NCBI GenBank assembly: GCA_037045265.1
Contig: JBAOHV010000016.1
Coordinates: forward strand, 186,001 to 250,000
Length of the DNA: 64,000 bases
Reading direction: 5' to 3'
Origin: JBAOHV01 sp037045265
Lineage (GTDB): Bacteria; Actinomycetota; Acidimicrobiia; Acidimicrobiales; Microtrichaceae
Shown here: positions 12,160 to 20,896 of the stretch, in pieces
Numbering within the stretch: the first letter of the stretch is position 1
Layout: the number at the start of each line of letters is the position of its first letter
Notes under the pieces: model-generated
What the model saw: only the letters and a program-made list of their open reading frames with translations
The model's database searches: none
What the model was told of the DNA's origin: nothing
Translations under genes and position numbers: made by a program

Positions 12160-13146
12160 ATGACCAAGCGCGCGCTCATCACCGGCATCACCGGCCAGGA
12201 CGGCTCCTACCTCGCCGAGCTGCTACTCGACGAGGGCTACGAGGTGATCGGCATGGTGCGCCGCTCATCCACCGTCACCTTCGAGCGCATCGCTCACCTG
12301 CAGGACCGCATCTCGACTCGTTCCGGGCGACCTTCTCGACCAGGCATCGATGATCGAACTGCTCCGCACCCACCGCCCCTCCGAGGTGTACAACCTGGCG
12401 GCACAGAGCTTCGTGCAGACCAGCTTCAGCCAGCCCGTCCTGACCGGCGACGTGACCGGGCTGGGCGTCACCCGACTCCTCGACGCGATCCGCATCGCCG
12501 ACCCTGACATCCGCTTCTACCAGGCGTCCAGCTCGGAGATGTTCGGCAAGGTCGTCGAGGTCCCCCAGCGGGAGACCACGCCCTTCTACCCCCGCTCGCC
12601 GTACGGCGTCGCCAAGCTCTACGGCCACTGGATCACCGTCAACTACCGGGAGAGCTACGACCTGCACGCCTCGAGCGGGATCCTCTTCAACCACGAGTCC
12701 CCGCGCCGGGGCCTCGAGTTCGTCACCCGCAAGATCTCCAACACCGTCGCCAAGATCAAGCTCGGGCATGACCAACGAGCTGCGGCTCGGAAACCTCGAG
12801 GCCGCAGCGCGACTGGGGCTTCGCCGGCGACTACGTGCGGGCCATGTGGCTGATGCTGCAGCAGGACGCCCCCGACGACTACGTCGTGGCCACCGGTGAG
12901 ACCCACTCGGTCCGGCGGTTCTGCGAGGTCGCGTTCGGCCACGTAGGGCTGAACTGGGAGGACCACGTCGTGGTCGACGAGGCGTTCTACCGTCCGGCCG
13001 AGGTCGACCTGCTCGATCGGCTACCCCGCGAAGGCCGCCGAGCAGCTCGGGTTGGACCCCCGACCGTCGGCTTCGAGGACCTGGTCACGATGATGGTGGA
13101 CGCCGACCTGGCGCTGCTGTCGGGCAAGCTCGACTCGATCAGCTGA
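12160..13146 (+). CDS. gmd: GDP-mannose 4,6-dehydratase (several frame breaks)
   Basis: Gmd converts GDP-D-mannose to GDP-4-keto-6-deoxy-D-mannose, the shared precursor of GDP-D-rhamnose (Rmd) and GDP-L-fucose (Fcl); both reductases are encoded in this window. The product begins MTKRALITGITGQDGSYLAE, the exact Gmd signature, and has SSSEMFGKV (Ser-Glu of the active site), the catalytic YGVAK, and GILFNHESPRRG. Further on come the Gmd-type TGETHSVRRFCE and a C-terminal helix. About 329 residues is close to the normal length. Breaks appear near 12315, 12770, 12810, 13020 and 13055. The substrate would come from the GDP-mannose pyrophosphorylase at 17.8-18.8 kb. Confidence 0.85.
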
Positions 13147-13220
13147 TCCCCGTCGGTCAGGCCCGCACTTCGCCGCGCCAGCGGTCGCTGTCGACGGATC
13201 CGACCAGGGTGGCGGGCAAG

Positions 13221-13226
13221 TAGGGT
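13221..13226 (+). promoter_or_regulatory. Candidate -10 box (TAGGGT) of cofD
   Basis: TAGGGT ends 9 nt before the cofD ATG at 13236, with no purine-rich ribosome binding site between. It fits the leaderless pattern seen at ftsH, fcl and pabB. Confidence 0.45.
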
Positions 13227-13235
13227 CCCAGCCCG

Positions 13236-14215
13236 ATGCCACGTGTCACGGTGATCTGCGGAGGAGTCGGCGCCGCCAGGTTCCTGACGCGGGCTGGTGC
13301 AGGTGATCGATCCCGTCGACATCACCGCCGTGGTGAACGTGGGTGACGACTCGGTGCTGCACGGCCTGGAGATCAGCCCCGACCTGGACACCATCACCTA
13401 CACGCTCGCCGGTGCGATCGATACCGCCCACGGCTGGGGGCTGGCCGGCGAGACCTGGCAGGCGATGGACCAGATGCACCGCTACGCCGAGTCTGCGGGC
13501 ATCGACCCGCGAGCCGAGGTCGGCAACGACGCCGCCGGCTGGTTCGCACTCGGCGACCGCGACCTGGGCACCCACCTCTACCGCACCTCACGCCGGCGGG
13601 CGGGAGCGACGCTGTCGCAGGTGACCGCTGAGATCGCAGGGGCCTGGGGGCTCGAGCTCACAGTGCTGCCGGCGACTGACGACCCGGTGCGCACCCGTCT
13701 GACCACGACCGACGGCGAGGAGCTGGCCTTCCAGGAGTACTTCGTACCGCGAGCACCACGACGTGTCAGTCCGCTCCGTCCGGGTGCAGGGGGCCGACCG
13801 CGCCGCACCCGCACCGGGGGTGCTCGACGCCATCGACGACGCCGACGTGGTCGTAATCGCCCCGTCCAATCCCGTGGTCTCGATCGACCCGGTGCTGGCG
13901 GTGCCGGGTGTGCGCGACGCAATTGTCGCCGGCCGGGCCCGCACCGTGGCGATCAGCCCGATCGTGGGCGGAGCAGCGCTGAAGGGCCCCGCCGACCGGC
14001 TGCTGCGCGAGCTCGGCCACGAGGCCTCGGTGGTCTCGATCGCCGGCTGGTACGCGTCGCTTGCCTCTGTCCTCGTTCTCGACGAGGTCGACGCCGCGCT
14101 GGCCGGTGAGGTCGAGCTCGCCGGTCCGCGAGCTGCGGTTGCTCCCACGATCATGTCCACACCCGTCGCCGCGGCAGCTCTCGCTCGCCGCTGCCTGGAC
14201 GAAGTGCTCGGATGA
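13236..14215 (+). CDS. cofD: 2-phospho-L-lactate transferase CofD (two frame breaks)
   Basis: CofD (FbiA) joins a lactyl- or phosphoenolpyruvyl-diphospho-guanosine to the deazaflavin Fo, forming F420-0 or its dehydro form. The start ICGGVGAARFL is the family's nucleotide-binding loop. Next come VVNVGDDSVLHGLEISPDLD and ALGDRDLGTHLYRT, both signature regions. The C-terminal half has ADVVVIAPSNPVVSIDPVLA and ISPIVGGAALKGPAD. Breaks near 13300 and 13755 interrupt the frame, but the sum of ~326 residues is family-like. The last codon overlaps cofE as ATGA, so the two F420 genes form an operon. Confidence 0.9.
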
Positions 14216-14938
14216 GCCGACTCGAGGTGATCCCGGTGCCCGATCTGCCGGAGATCGGGCGCGGCGATGACCTGGCCGGCCTGATCGCTGACGCCGTGGC
14301 CGCGTGTGGCGAGCGGTTGACCCGATACGACGTGGTCGTGGTGACCCAGAAGGTGGTCTCCAAGGCCGAGGGCGCCATGGCCCATGTGGACCCCGACGAC
14401 CCGCTCAGCCACAAGCCGTTGGTGGAGCGCGAGTCGGTGCGCATCCTGCGACGTCGCGGCGAGCTGATCATCAGCGAGACACGCCACGGCTTCGTGTGCG
14501 CGAACGCCGGGATCGACCTCTCGAACGTAACCCGGGGTCAGGCCGCTCTGCTGCCCGAGGACCCGGACCGTTCGGCGCGCAGGATCCGCGACGGTCTAGG
14601 AGGTCGACTCGGCGTCGAGGTCGGCGTGATCGTCTCGGACACCTTCGGTCGCCCGTGGCGTCGCGGAGTGACCGACGTGGCGATCGGCTCGGCGGGGCTG
14701 CATCCCGTGCTCGACCTGCGGGGCACCCACGACGCGTACCGGTCGCGAACTGCAGGTGACCGAGGTCGCGATCGTCGACGAGATCGCCGGAGCAGCAGAT
14801 CTGGTCATGGGCAAGGCGACCGGCATCCCTGTCGCGATCGTGCGAGGCGTAGACCCTGCGGCGTTCACTCCCGACCCGGGCAGGGCAGGCGTGGTGAGCG
14901 ATGTCGTGCGCAGCCCTGCCGACGACCTGTTCCGCTGA
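14212..14938 (+). CDS. cofE: Coenzyme F420:L-glutamate ligase CofE (one frame break)
   Basis: CofE (the N-terminal half of actinobacterial FbiB) adds gamma-linked glutamates to F420-0, using GTP. The product (~241 residues) shows DVVVVTQKVVSKAEG, the ETRHGFVCANAGIDLSNV region, and the metal/GTP site VSDTFGRPWRRGVTDVAIG. These are diagnostic for CofE. The frame breaks near 14745 and resumes at TEVAIVDEIAGAADLVMGK. No C-terminal nitroreductase-like domain follows, so this is the stand-alone form rather than the full FbiB fusion. The start overlaps the cofD stop. The F420 made could serve the LLM-type oxidoreductase encoded 1 kb away. Confidence 0.9.
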
Positions 14939-14996
14939 TCGTCAGATACCCACCCGAGAAGACAAGCACCCGAAGAGGCAAGAGGAGCACTCCGGC

Positions 14997-15878
14997 ATGG
15001 CCAAGGCGCCCAACCCGATCACGTCTATGGATGGCCGCACAGTCGTCATCACCGGCGCGAACTCGGGCATAGGACTCGAAACGGCGGCGGCACTGGCCAG
15101 TGCCGGAGCGCGCATCGTCATGGGTTGTCGCAACCCGGTGACCGCTGCTGCTGCGGTCGATGAGGTCCGCCGGCGCTCCGGGAACGAGGCGGTCGAGACC
15201 CGCCCGCTCGACCTGGCCGATCTGGAGCAGGTGCGAAGGTTCGCCGACGACCTGTCCGACCTCGACCGCATCGACGTTCTGATCAACAACGCCGGGTTGA
15301 TGCTCGACCAGCGAGCCGAGTCGGCTCAGGGTCACGAGATGATGTTCGCCACGAACCACCTGGGTCCGTTCCTGCTGACGTCGCTGCTGACCGATCAGGT
15401 TGTCGCTGCCCCCCACGCCAGGATCATCAACGTGGCTTCCGTCGCCCACCGCCTGGCACCCCGAGGCGTCGACTGGAACGACATCGAACGTCGTGACCGT
15501 TTCCACATGTGGACCGTGTACGGACAGACGAAGCTCGCGAACATCCTGCACGCCGACGAGTTGGCCCGAAGGCTGTGGGATCGGGGTGTGGTCGTGCATT
15601 CGCTGCACCCCGGCAACGTCGCGTCGGGGTTCGGTGGTCACGGAGACCTGCATGGGTTCTACGCGGGGTTGTTCCGGGCTGGACGTTTCGTGTTGATCAC
15701 ACCGGAAGAGGGTTCGCGGACCAGTGTGCACCTGGCGTCGTCGCCCGACGCCCTGCGTACCACTGGCGAGTACTGGTCGCGCCGTCGGCGCTCGAGCCCG
15801 TCACGGGCCGGCCGAGACGTGCTCGGCGCCGCCGAGCTCTGGCGGCGCAGCGAGCGCATGGTCGACGAGCCCAGCTGA
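14997..15878 (+). CDS. Short-chain dehydrogenase/reductase
   Basis: The 293-residue enzyme has the classical SDR layout. The NAD(P) site is TGANSGIGLETA, followed by NNAG, a catalytic Ser in NVASVAH, and the YGQTK Tyr-Lys pair. The insert after the NAG motif (QGHEMMFATNHLG) places it with the retinol dehydrogenase/WWOX-like subgroup, whose bacterial members are often of unknown substrate. The ATG at 14997 has AGAGGAG about 10 nt upstream. It lies 58 bp after cofE on the same strand. The frame is intact. The substrate cannot be deduced. Confidence 0.9.
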   Translation: MAKAPNPITSMDGRTVVITGANSGIGLETAAALASAGARIVMGCRNPVTAAAAVDEVRRRSGNEAVETRPLDLADLEQVRRFADDLSDLDRIDVLINNAGLMLDQRAESAQGHEMMFATNHLGPFLLTSLLTDQVVAAPHARIINVASVAHRLAPRGVDWNDIERRDRFHMWTVYGQTKLANILHADELARRLWDRGVVVHSLHPGNVASGFGGHGDLHGFYAGLFRAGRFVLITPEEGSRTSVHLASSPDALRTTGEYWSRRRRSSPSRAGRDVLGAAELWRRSERMVDEPS

Positions 15879-15916
15879 GCCCGACGGCAGCCAGCGGGAT
15901 AACACCGCGGGCGGGG

Positions 15917-16808
15917 TCATGGCGCCAGCGCTGCCACGACCTCCTCACCGAACCAGGCGACCGACTCGAGCTGGTGCTCCAGCGACTCGATGTCGCCCGG
16001 GCGGTAGTACCACGGGCAGACCATCGCCTCGGTCACGCCGATGGCTGCCATGGCCTCGAACCCGGCGCGATCGAACACGTCGGTGCACAACGCCTTGATC
16101 TCGAACGGCTCGTCGGCACGGCCGTGCTCGGCACGCAACCCGTGCAGACGCGGCAGCACCTCGCTGATCTCAGTGGTCGTGTTGGCGACCGAGATCCAGC
16201 CGTCACCCAGGCGGGCGGCCCGCTGGAGCCCGGGTTCTGACAACCCACCCACGTAGATCGGGACCGGCTGGGTGCCGACGGGGCGCACCATGAGCCGACC
16301 GAAGTCGTAGTGCTTGCCGTGGTACTCGACGAACTCACCGCTCTGCACCAGGCGGATGATCTCGATGGCTTCGTTCGTGCGTGCACCCCGGGTGCGCATG
16401 TCCTTGCCGAGCCACTTGAACTCCTCGGGGATCCACGACAGACCGACTCCGAGGCCGATGCGGCCGTCCGCCAGCCGCGGCGATCGACGACACGGTCTTG
16501 GCGACCAAGAGCGGGTCGCGGATACCCAGCTTCAACACGTTGGTGAAGAACTTCACGCGCTCGGTGACCGCGGCCATCGCCGGGATGGCGACGAAGGGGT
16601 CGAGGAACGGTGTCTCGGGCACCCAGAAGCGCCCACCGTCGGAGGTGTAGGGGTAGTCCGCCGAAACCTCCTCGGCGAAGAAGACCGACTCGGGGACGGC
16701 GATCGAAGCGAAGCCGGCCGACTCGGCGGCCTGTGCCAGCGGGAGGAAGTGCTCCGGTGCCAGCATGGGCAGCGCCAGGGCGAACTCGAGGGAGCCTTCG
16801 ATGCTCAT
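15917..16808 (-). CDS. LLM-class F420-dependent oxidoreductase (one frame break)
   Basis: The product (~297 residues) is a luciferase-like TIM barrel. It starts with EFALALPMLAPEHFLPLAQ and has ESVFFAEE, the glycine-rich GRIGLGVGLSWIPEEF flavin/F420 loop, and PVPIYVGGLSEPGLQRAARLGDGWI. This order matches the F420-dependent probable oxidoreductases of the LLM family common in actinobacteria. The break near 16478 separates SSIAA from GRIGLGVG. Neighbouring cofD-cofE supply the cofactor, which strengthens the F420 assignment; the substrate is unknown. It faces the SDR gene tail to tail and shares the minus strand with the epimerase upstream (9 bp gap). Confidence 0.85.
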
Positions 16809-16817
16809 ACGGGCCGC

Positions 16818-17769
16818 TCAAGCCCCCTGTGCACGGAACCAGTCGATCACCGCTGCGGTCCCCGCCAACAGGTCGGTGAAGGGCTCCCAGCCCAGGTGGA
16901 GCTTGGCCCGCGAGGCGTCCAGGCAGGATCGGTCGAGCTCGCCGACACGAGCGGGTGCGTACTCGGGCTCGGCCGCTACGCCTGCGCTGTCCGCCATGGC
17001 CCGGTAGAGCTGGTTGACCGAGGTCTCGGTCCCGGTCCCGATGTTGCAGAGCAGGCCGCTGCCACGGTCGGCCGCGCGCACGAAGGCGTCCGCCACATCG
17101 TCGACGTAGACGTAGTCGCGGGTCTGCTCGCCGGTGCCGAACACCTTGCAGCGCTCCCCTGCCAGCAGCTTGCCGGCGAAGATCGCCACGACACCTGCTT
17201 CGCCGTGAGGGTCCTGGCGGGGTCCGTAGACGTTGGCGAGCGCCAGCGACGTGTACTCCAGTTGGTGCAGCTCGCGGATACGCGTGCAGGTAGTCGGTCG
17301 CGACCTTCTTGGACACTCCGTAGGGGGCGACCGGGCGCTGTGGGTGTGCCTCGGTCACCGGCAGGTCCTCGGCGTCGACGTCGCCGTAGATCGTGCCTCC
17401 GGACGATGCGAAGACGACCTTTCGCGTACCCGCCCGCCGAGCTCCTTCGAGCACGTTGAGCGTACCCATCACGTTGATACGGGCGTCCCTGGCCGGATCG
17501 CTGACAGACACCCGGACGTCTATCTGGGCGGCCAGGTGGAACACGACTTCGGGTGCACGCCGTTCGATCAGCTCCGAGACCGCCGGGTCGCAGATGTCCA
17601 TCTGGTGGAAGGAGAAGTCGTGGTCCCGGTCGGCCCGTGCGTCGGCCAGGTTGGACAGCTTGCCGGTCGACAGGTCGTCGACCACCTCGACAGCATGGCC
17701 CTCGGCGAGCAGCCGATCGACCAGGTTCGATCCAATGAAGCCGGCCCCGCCGGTCACGAGGGTTCGCAT
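16818..17769 (-). CDS. galE: NAD-dependent nucleotide-sugar epimerase, GalE-like (frame broken)
   Basis: The protein (~317 residues) starts MRTLVTGGAGFIGSNLVDRL with a following VVDDLSTGKLSNL, the Rossmann NAD site of UDP-glucose 4-epimerase-type extended SDRs. SSGGTIYGD and PYGVSKK provide the catalytic Ser and Tyr-Lys. The second half shows FGTGEQTRDYVYVDDVADAF and a conserved GWEP end. One break lies near 17278, after the Tyr-Lys helix. UDP-glucose or UDP-GlcNAc epimerisation is likely, but relatives using other UDP-sugars share these motifs. It is 3 bp downstream of the mannose-1-phosphate guanylyltransferase gene, implying an operon for sugar-nucleotide supply. Confidence 0.8.
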
Positions 17770-17772
17770 CTC

Positions 17773-18789
17773 TCAGTTGCTCCAGGTCTCGGGGTCGGGG
17801 AAGGTGGCTCCGGCGGAGACGGTTCCCGGTGCGACATCCTGGTCGTAGCCGACGACCGTCAGCGCGCTCAGCTCGCACGATTCGCCGATCGACGACCTCT
17901 CCCCCACCACACAGCGTTCCAGGCGACTACCGCCGGCGATGCGGGCACCGGCCATGACCACCGAGTCGACCAGTTCGGTCCCCGCAGCAACCACCGCACC
18001 GGCACCGACCATGGAGCGGGTGACCTTGGCGTCCGGGTCGATCCGTGCGCCGGGGTCGATTCCCAGCTCGAACGAGCCGCGGATTCCGTCGAGGAGATCC
18101 AGGTTCGCTTGCAAGTAGGCCGCAGGGGTACCGGCATCGATCCAGTAGGCGTCCGAATGCACTGCGAAGAGCCGCCCACGCTCGACCAGCGCGGGGAAGG
18201 TCTCACGCTCGATCGACACGCGTCGGTCCGGGTCCACCCCGTGCAGCACCGACGGCTCGAGCACGTAGGTGCCGGCATTGATCCAGTTGCTCGGAGCGGT
18301 ACCCGGGTCGGGCTTCTCGATGAAAGCCTCCACCCTGCCGTCGTCGTCGATCGGCACCACACCGAAACGGGACGGATCCTCGACAGGAGTCAGGGCGATC
18401 GTCGCCTCGCCACCGAACGCCTCGTGACGACTCCACAGATCCGCTACGTCGAGATCGGTCAGGACGTCGCCGTTCACCGCCAGGACCCGCTCGTCGAGGC
18501 CGGCTACACGCGCGGCGAAGGCGATCGCACCGGCGGTGTCGAGGGGTTCGGGTTCGACGGCGTAGACGAGGCGAACTCCGGCACAGGTGCCATCGGGGAA
18601 CATCGACGTGAAAGCGTCCGGCTGGTAGCCGAGCGAGAGGACGACCTCGTCGACGCCCTGTTCACCCAGCTTCGCCACGACGCGTTCGAGCATGGTGACA
18701 CCGCCCACTGGCAGCATCTGCTTCGGCACGCAGAGGGTGAGCGGACGCAGGCGGGTACCGAACCCGCCCACCAACACGATCGCCTTCAC
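17773..18789 (-). CDS. manC: Mannose-1-phosphate guanylyltransferase (GDP-mannose pyrophosphorylase)
   Basis: This 338-residue nucleotidyltransferase would make GDP-mannose from mannose-1-phosphate and GTP. It has the signature VLVGGFGTRLRPLTL, the PKQMLPVG loop, NGDVLTDLD (metal Asp) and FIEKPDPG. A left-handed beta-helix tail follows (about residues 250-330), with hexapeptide repeats such as ARIDPDAKVTRSMVGAGAVV. It most resembles the actinobacterial GDP-mannose enzymes (called ManB in mycobacteria) rather than thymidylyltransferases, but the nucleotide cannot be proven from motifs alone. Gmd, Rmd and Fcl in the window all need GDP-mannose, which supports the call. The start is GTG at 18789, 4 bp after the stop of the upstream gene. 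Confidence 0.8.
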   Translation of the reverse strand: MKAIVLVGGFGTRLRPLTLCVPKQMLPVGGVTMLERVVAKLGEQGVDEVVLSLGYQPDAFTSMFPDGTCAGVRLVYAVEPEPLDTAGAIAFAARVAGLDERVLAVNGDVLTDLDVADLWSRHEAFGGEATIALTPVEDPSRFGVVPIDDDGRVEAFIEKPDPGTAPSNWINAGTYVLEPSVLHGVDPDRRVSIERETFPALVERGRLFAVHSDAYWIDAGTPAAYLQANLDLLDGIRGSFELGIDPGARIDPDAKVTRSMVGAGAVVAAGTELVDSVVMAGARIAGGSRLERCVVGERSSIGESCELSALTVVGYDQDVAPGTVSAGATFPDPETWSN

Positions 18790-18793
18790 CGGC

Positions 18794-19570
18794 TCAGCCG
18801 CCGGCGCTCGTGGTCGGCGCCGTCGTCTCGGTCGACCCGGGAACTTCACCGCCGGCGCTCGTGGTCGGAGCAGTCTCACCAGCAGGGACCGTGACGGTGC
18901 TCTGCGGTTCGGGTTCCTCGTCGATCGGGTTGGCCAGGGCCTCTGTGGAGGGCGGCAGGGCCATCTCGTAGCCCTCGGGCACGAATGCGAGGACGAAGAC
19001 CTGACCGTCGTCGGTGAAGCGGGTCGCGCCGATGTCGCTGGTGATCACCTCGGGGTCGGTGGCGTCGGTCGCCTGGGGCGGCCAGACGAACAAGGTGACC
19101 TGTCCGGGCTTCTTCTTGTCGTCGATCTCGCAGTCGTCGCCGTTGGTGTAGGTCGTTCCGTCGGGCAGAGTGATGCTGTCGTCTGTGAGCTCGATCCCGA
19201 GCTGATCCACGTACACCTGGAAGGTCGCGTTCTCGCCCGACGCGGCGCCCACGAACGGGTGGATGTGCACGAGCCCGTCGCCGTGGGTGTGGATGCCCTT
19301 GGTGTCCGGACCGACGTCGGAAGGGTTCGCCTGGTTCTCACCGCAGATGTTCAACGCGTAGGCCGCATGCCAGTGGTCCTGGTTTGCCACGGGTGCTTCG
19401 CCGGCCGACGCGGACTGCTGGTCACGGGCGAAGAACACCATCACCGAGCCGACGACGATGATCCCGGCGATCAGCGCCGGGTACCCGTACTTGCGCCGCT
19501 GACCCGGAGCACGGCTCACGCCTGCCTGTTGGACGCGCTTGATCTTCTTGGCCGAGGACGCCTTACCCAT
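18794..19570 (-). CDS. Membrane-anchored His-rich extracellular protein, unknown function
   Basis: The 258-residue protein has a basic N-terminus (KASSAKKIKRV), a single membrane helix (about 33-50) and an exported domain. That domain carries two His clusters, NQDHWHAAYALNICGE and GIHTHGDGLVHIHPF, plus a further Cys in NGDDCEIDDKKK. The C-terminal 50 residues are low complexity (Thr/Ser/Gly/Pro). They contain an in-frame 17-codon duplication with two copies of the end TTSAGG. I do not recognise a named family, though similar DHWH-plus-HTHGDG proteins occur in actinobacteria. Metal binding is inferred. The ATG at 19570 lies 10 nt after a TACCGT box; a TTG at 19582 is an alternative. It is co-directional with the GDP-mannose enzyme. 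Confidence 0.75.
   Translation of the reverse strand: MGKASSAKKIKRVQQAGVSRAPGQRRKYGYPALIAGIIVVGSVMVFFARDQQSASAGEAPVANQDHWHAAYALNICGENQANPSDVGPDTKGIHTHGDGLVHIHPFVGAASGENATFQVYVDQLGIELTDDSITLPDGTTYTNGDDCEIDDKKKPGQVTLFVWPPQATDATDPEVITSDIGATRFTDDGQVFVLAFVPEGYEMALPPSTEALANPIDEEPEPQSTVTVPAGETAPTTSAGGEVPGSTETTAPTTSAGG
18798..18868. repeat. 20-bp direct repeat, 51 bp apart, in the tail of the His-rich protein gene
   Basis: Copies at 18798-18817 and 18849-18868 are identical. The 51-bp period equals 17 codons, so it is an in-frame duplication encoding the repeated TTSAGG tail. Confidence 0.85.
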
Positions 19571-19645
19571 AAGGCGCAACACGGTAGTCGCCGGAGCGGG
19601 CCGATCCGAACCGGGGCCAGGAGCCTCCCTCAGGCAGCGGCGGAC

Positions 19646-20890
19646 TCAACCGCCGCGGCGACGTTCACCGCGCACCTGCTCGAAGAGCGACTCGTAGGCA
19701 GCACCAACGGCCGCCGGTGACACCCAGTCCTCGACGAAGCTGCGCCCGCCAGCACCGATCCGTGCCATCCCGGCGGGGTCGGCCAGCAGCGAGTCGAGCG
19801 CTTCACAGAACGCATCCGGGTCCTCGGGGGGAACAGAGACTCCGGCGCCTGCCCGCTCGATCGTCTTGGCCACCTCGGTCCCCGCGTCGACGCTGGCCAG
19901 CACGGGTCGGCCTGCGGCCAGGATCGAGTAGAGCTTCGACGGCACGCTCGACCGGGCCAGGCCCGTGCGCAACGGCACCAGGTGCAGATCCGCCGCCGCC
20001 AGCACCTCGGGAAGCCGCTCGCGGGGCTGCATGGGCACGAAGTGGAGGTTCTCAAGCCCGTCGGCGCTGCGGCGCAGACCCTCGAGCGCCGATCCCCCGC
20101 CGTTGATCACGAACGCCAGGTCGTCACGGTCGCGATGACGACGAGCGGCATCGACCACCAGGTCCAGCGACTGCGACAGACCGACGTTGCCGGCGTACAT
20201 GACCACCGTGCGCCCCGAGAGCCCGTACTCGGCGCGGTACGAGTTCTCCCGTTCGGACGGGCTGATGCGCTCCGTGTCGACGAAGTTCGGGATCACGTGG
20301 ACCCTGTCGGGACGGTGACCGCGCAACTTGGCCGCGACGTTGTCGCGGAGGTCGTCGCTCAGCACCGTCACCGCGTCCGCCCGCCGGTAGAGGAACCTCT
20401 CGAGCCACGACGCCACTGCGATGACACGCTTGTCGGTGATGGCCCCCAGCTCGACGGCCACGTCGGGGAAGACGTCCTGGATGTTGAACACGAACGGCGA
20501 GCGACGCGACGCCGCTGCGAGCCAGCCCGAGACACCGAGCGGCAGCGGAGGCGACATGACCATTACGGCGTCCGGTCTGGCGCGCTGGAGGAGACCTGCG
20601 ATGGTCGCCAGGCCGGTGAAGCCCGCGAACGCCACAGCCCGAGCGGGGATGTTCGTCTTGTCGGTCGGGAACGGATGGAGCCTGGTCACGCGACCCCAGG
20701 TGGTCCGCTCCGTGCGCCAGAGGCGGCCACCCCAGCCCTCCTCCACCGCGTGCTCGCGGTACCAGGGAAGCGAGCTGACGATGTGCAGCTCGTGGCCCCG
20801 ATCGGCCAACGCCGTGGCGATCGACGTCATGACCTCGCCGGTGGGCGCTACGTCCGGTGCGAAGTGGGGGCAGAGGATCAGAATTCTCAT
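19646..20890 (-). CDS. GT4 glycosyltransferase, WcaI-like
   Basis: This 414-residue enzyme has a GT-B fold. The N-terminal domain starts MRILILCPHFAPDVAPTGEV, typical of the colanic-acid WcaI group. It includes the donor-side motif AGNVGLSQSLDLVVDAA. The C-terminal region reads LHFVPMQPRERLPEVLAAADLHLVPL and ends in a short helix, with an Ala-Gly-rich phosphate loop. WcaI-type enzymes transfer fucose or similar sugars to a lipid-linked acceptor in the cytoplasm; the donor here is unknown, but GDP-fucose genes are nearby. The frame is complete and the ATG at 20890 starts the family-typical N-terminus. It is 6 bp after the next glycosyltransferase gene, in a three-gene GT operon. Confidence 0.88.
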   Translation of the reverse strand: MRILILCPHFAPDVAPTGEVMTSIATALADRGHELHIVSSLPWYREHAVEEGWGGRLWRTERTTWGRVTRLHPFPTDKTNIPARAVAFAGFTGLATIAGLLQRARPDAVMVMSPPLPLGVSGWLAAASRRSPFVFNIQDVFPDVAVELGAITDKRVIAVASWLERFLYRRADAVTVLSDDLRDNVAAKLRGHRPDRVHVIPNFVDTERISPSERENSYRAEYGLSGRTVVMYAGNVGLSQSLDLVVDAARRHRDRDDLAFVINGGGSALEGLRRSADGLENLHFVPMQPRERLPEVLAAADLHLVPLRTGLARSSVPSKLYSILAAGRPVLASVDAGTEVAKTIERAGAGVSVPPEDPDAFCEALDSLLADPAGMARIGAGGRSFVEDWVSPAAVGAAYESLFEQVRGERRRGG

Positions 20891-20896
20891 GAGTGC

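Noticed and set aside
16033..17769. A 578-residue frame starting as the GalE-like epimerase
   Set aside because: After residue ~165 it turns into low-complexity Arg/Pro text, while epimerase similarity continues in another frame; it is a frame-break artefact.
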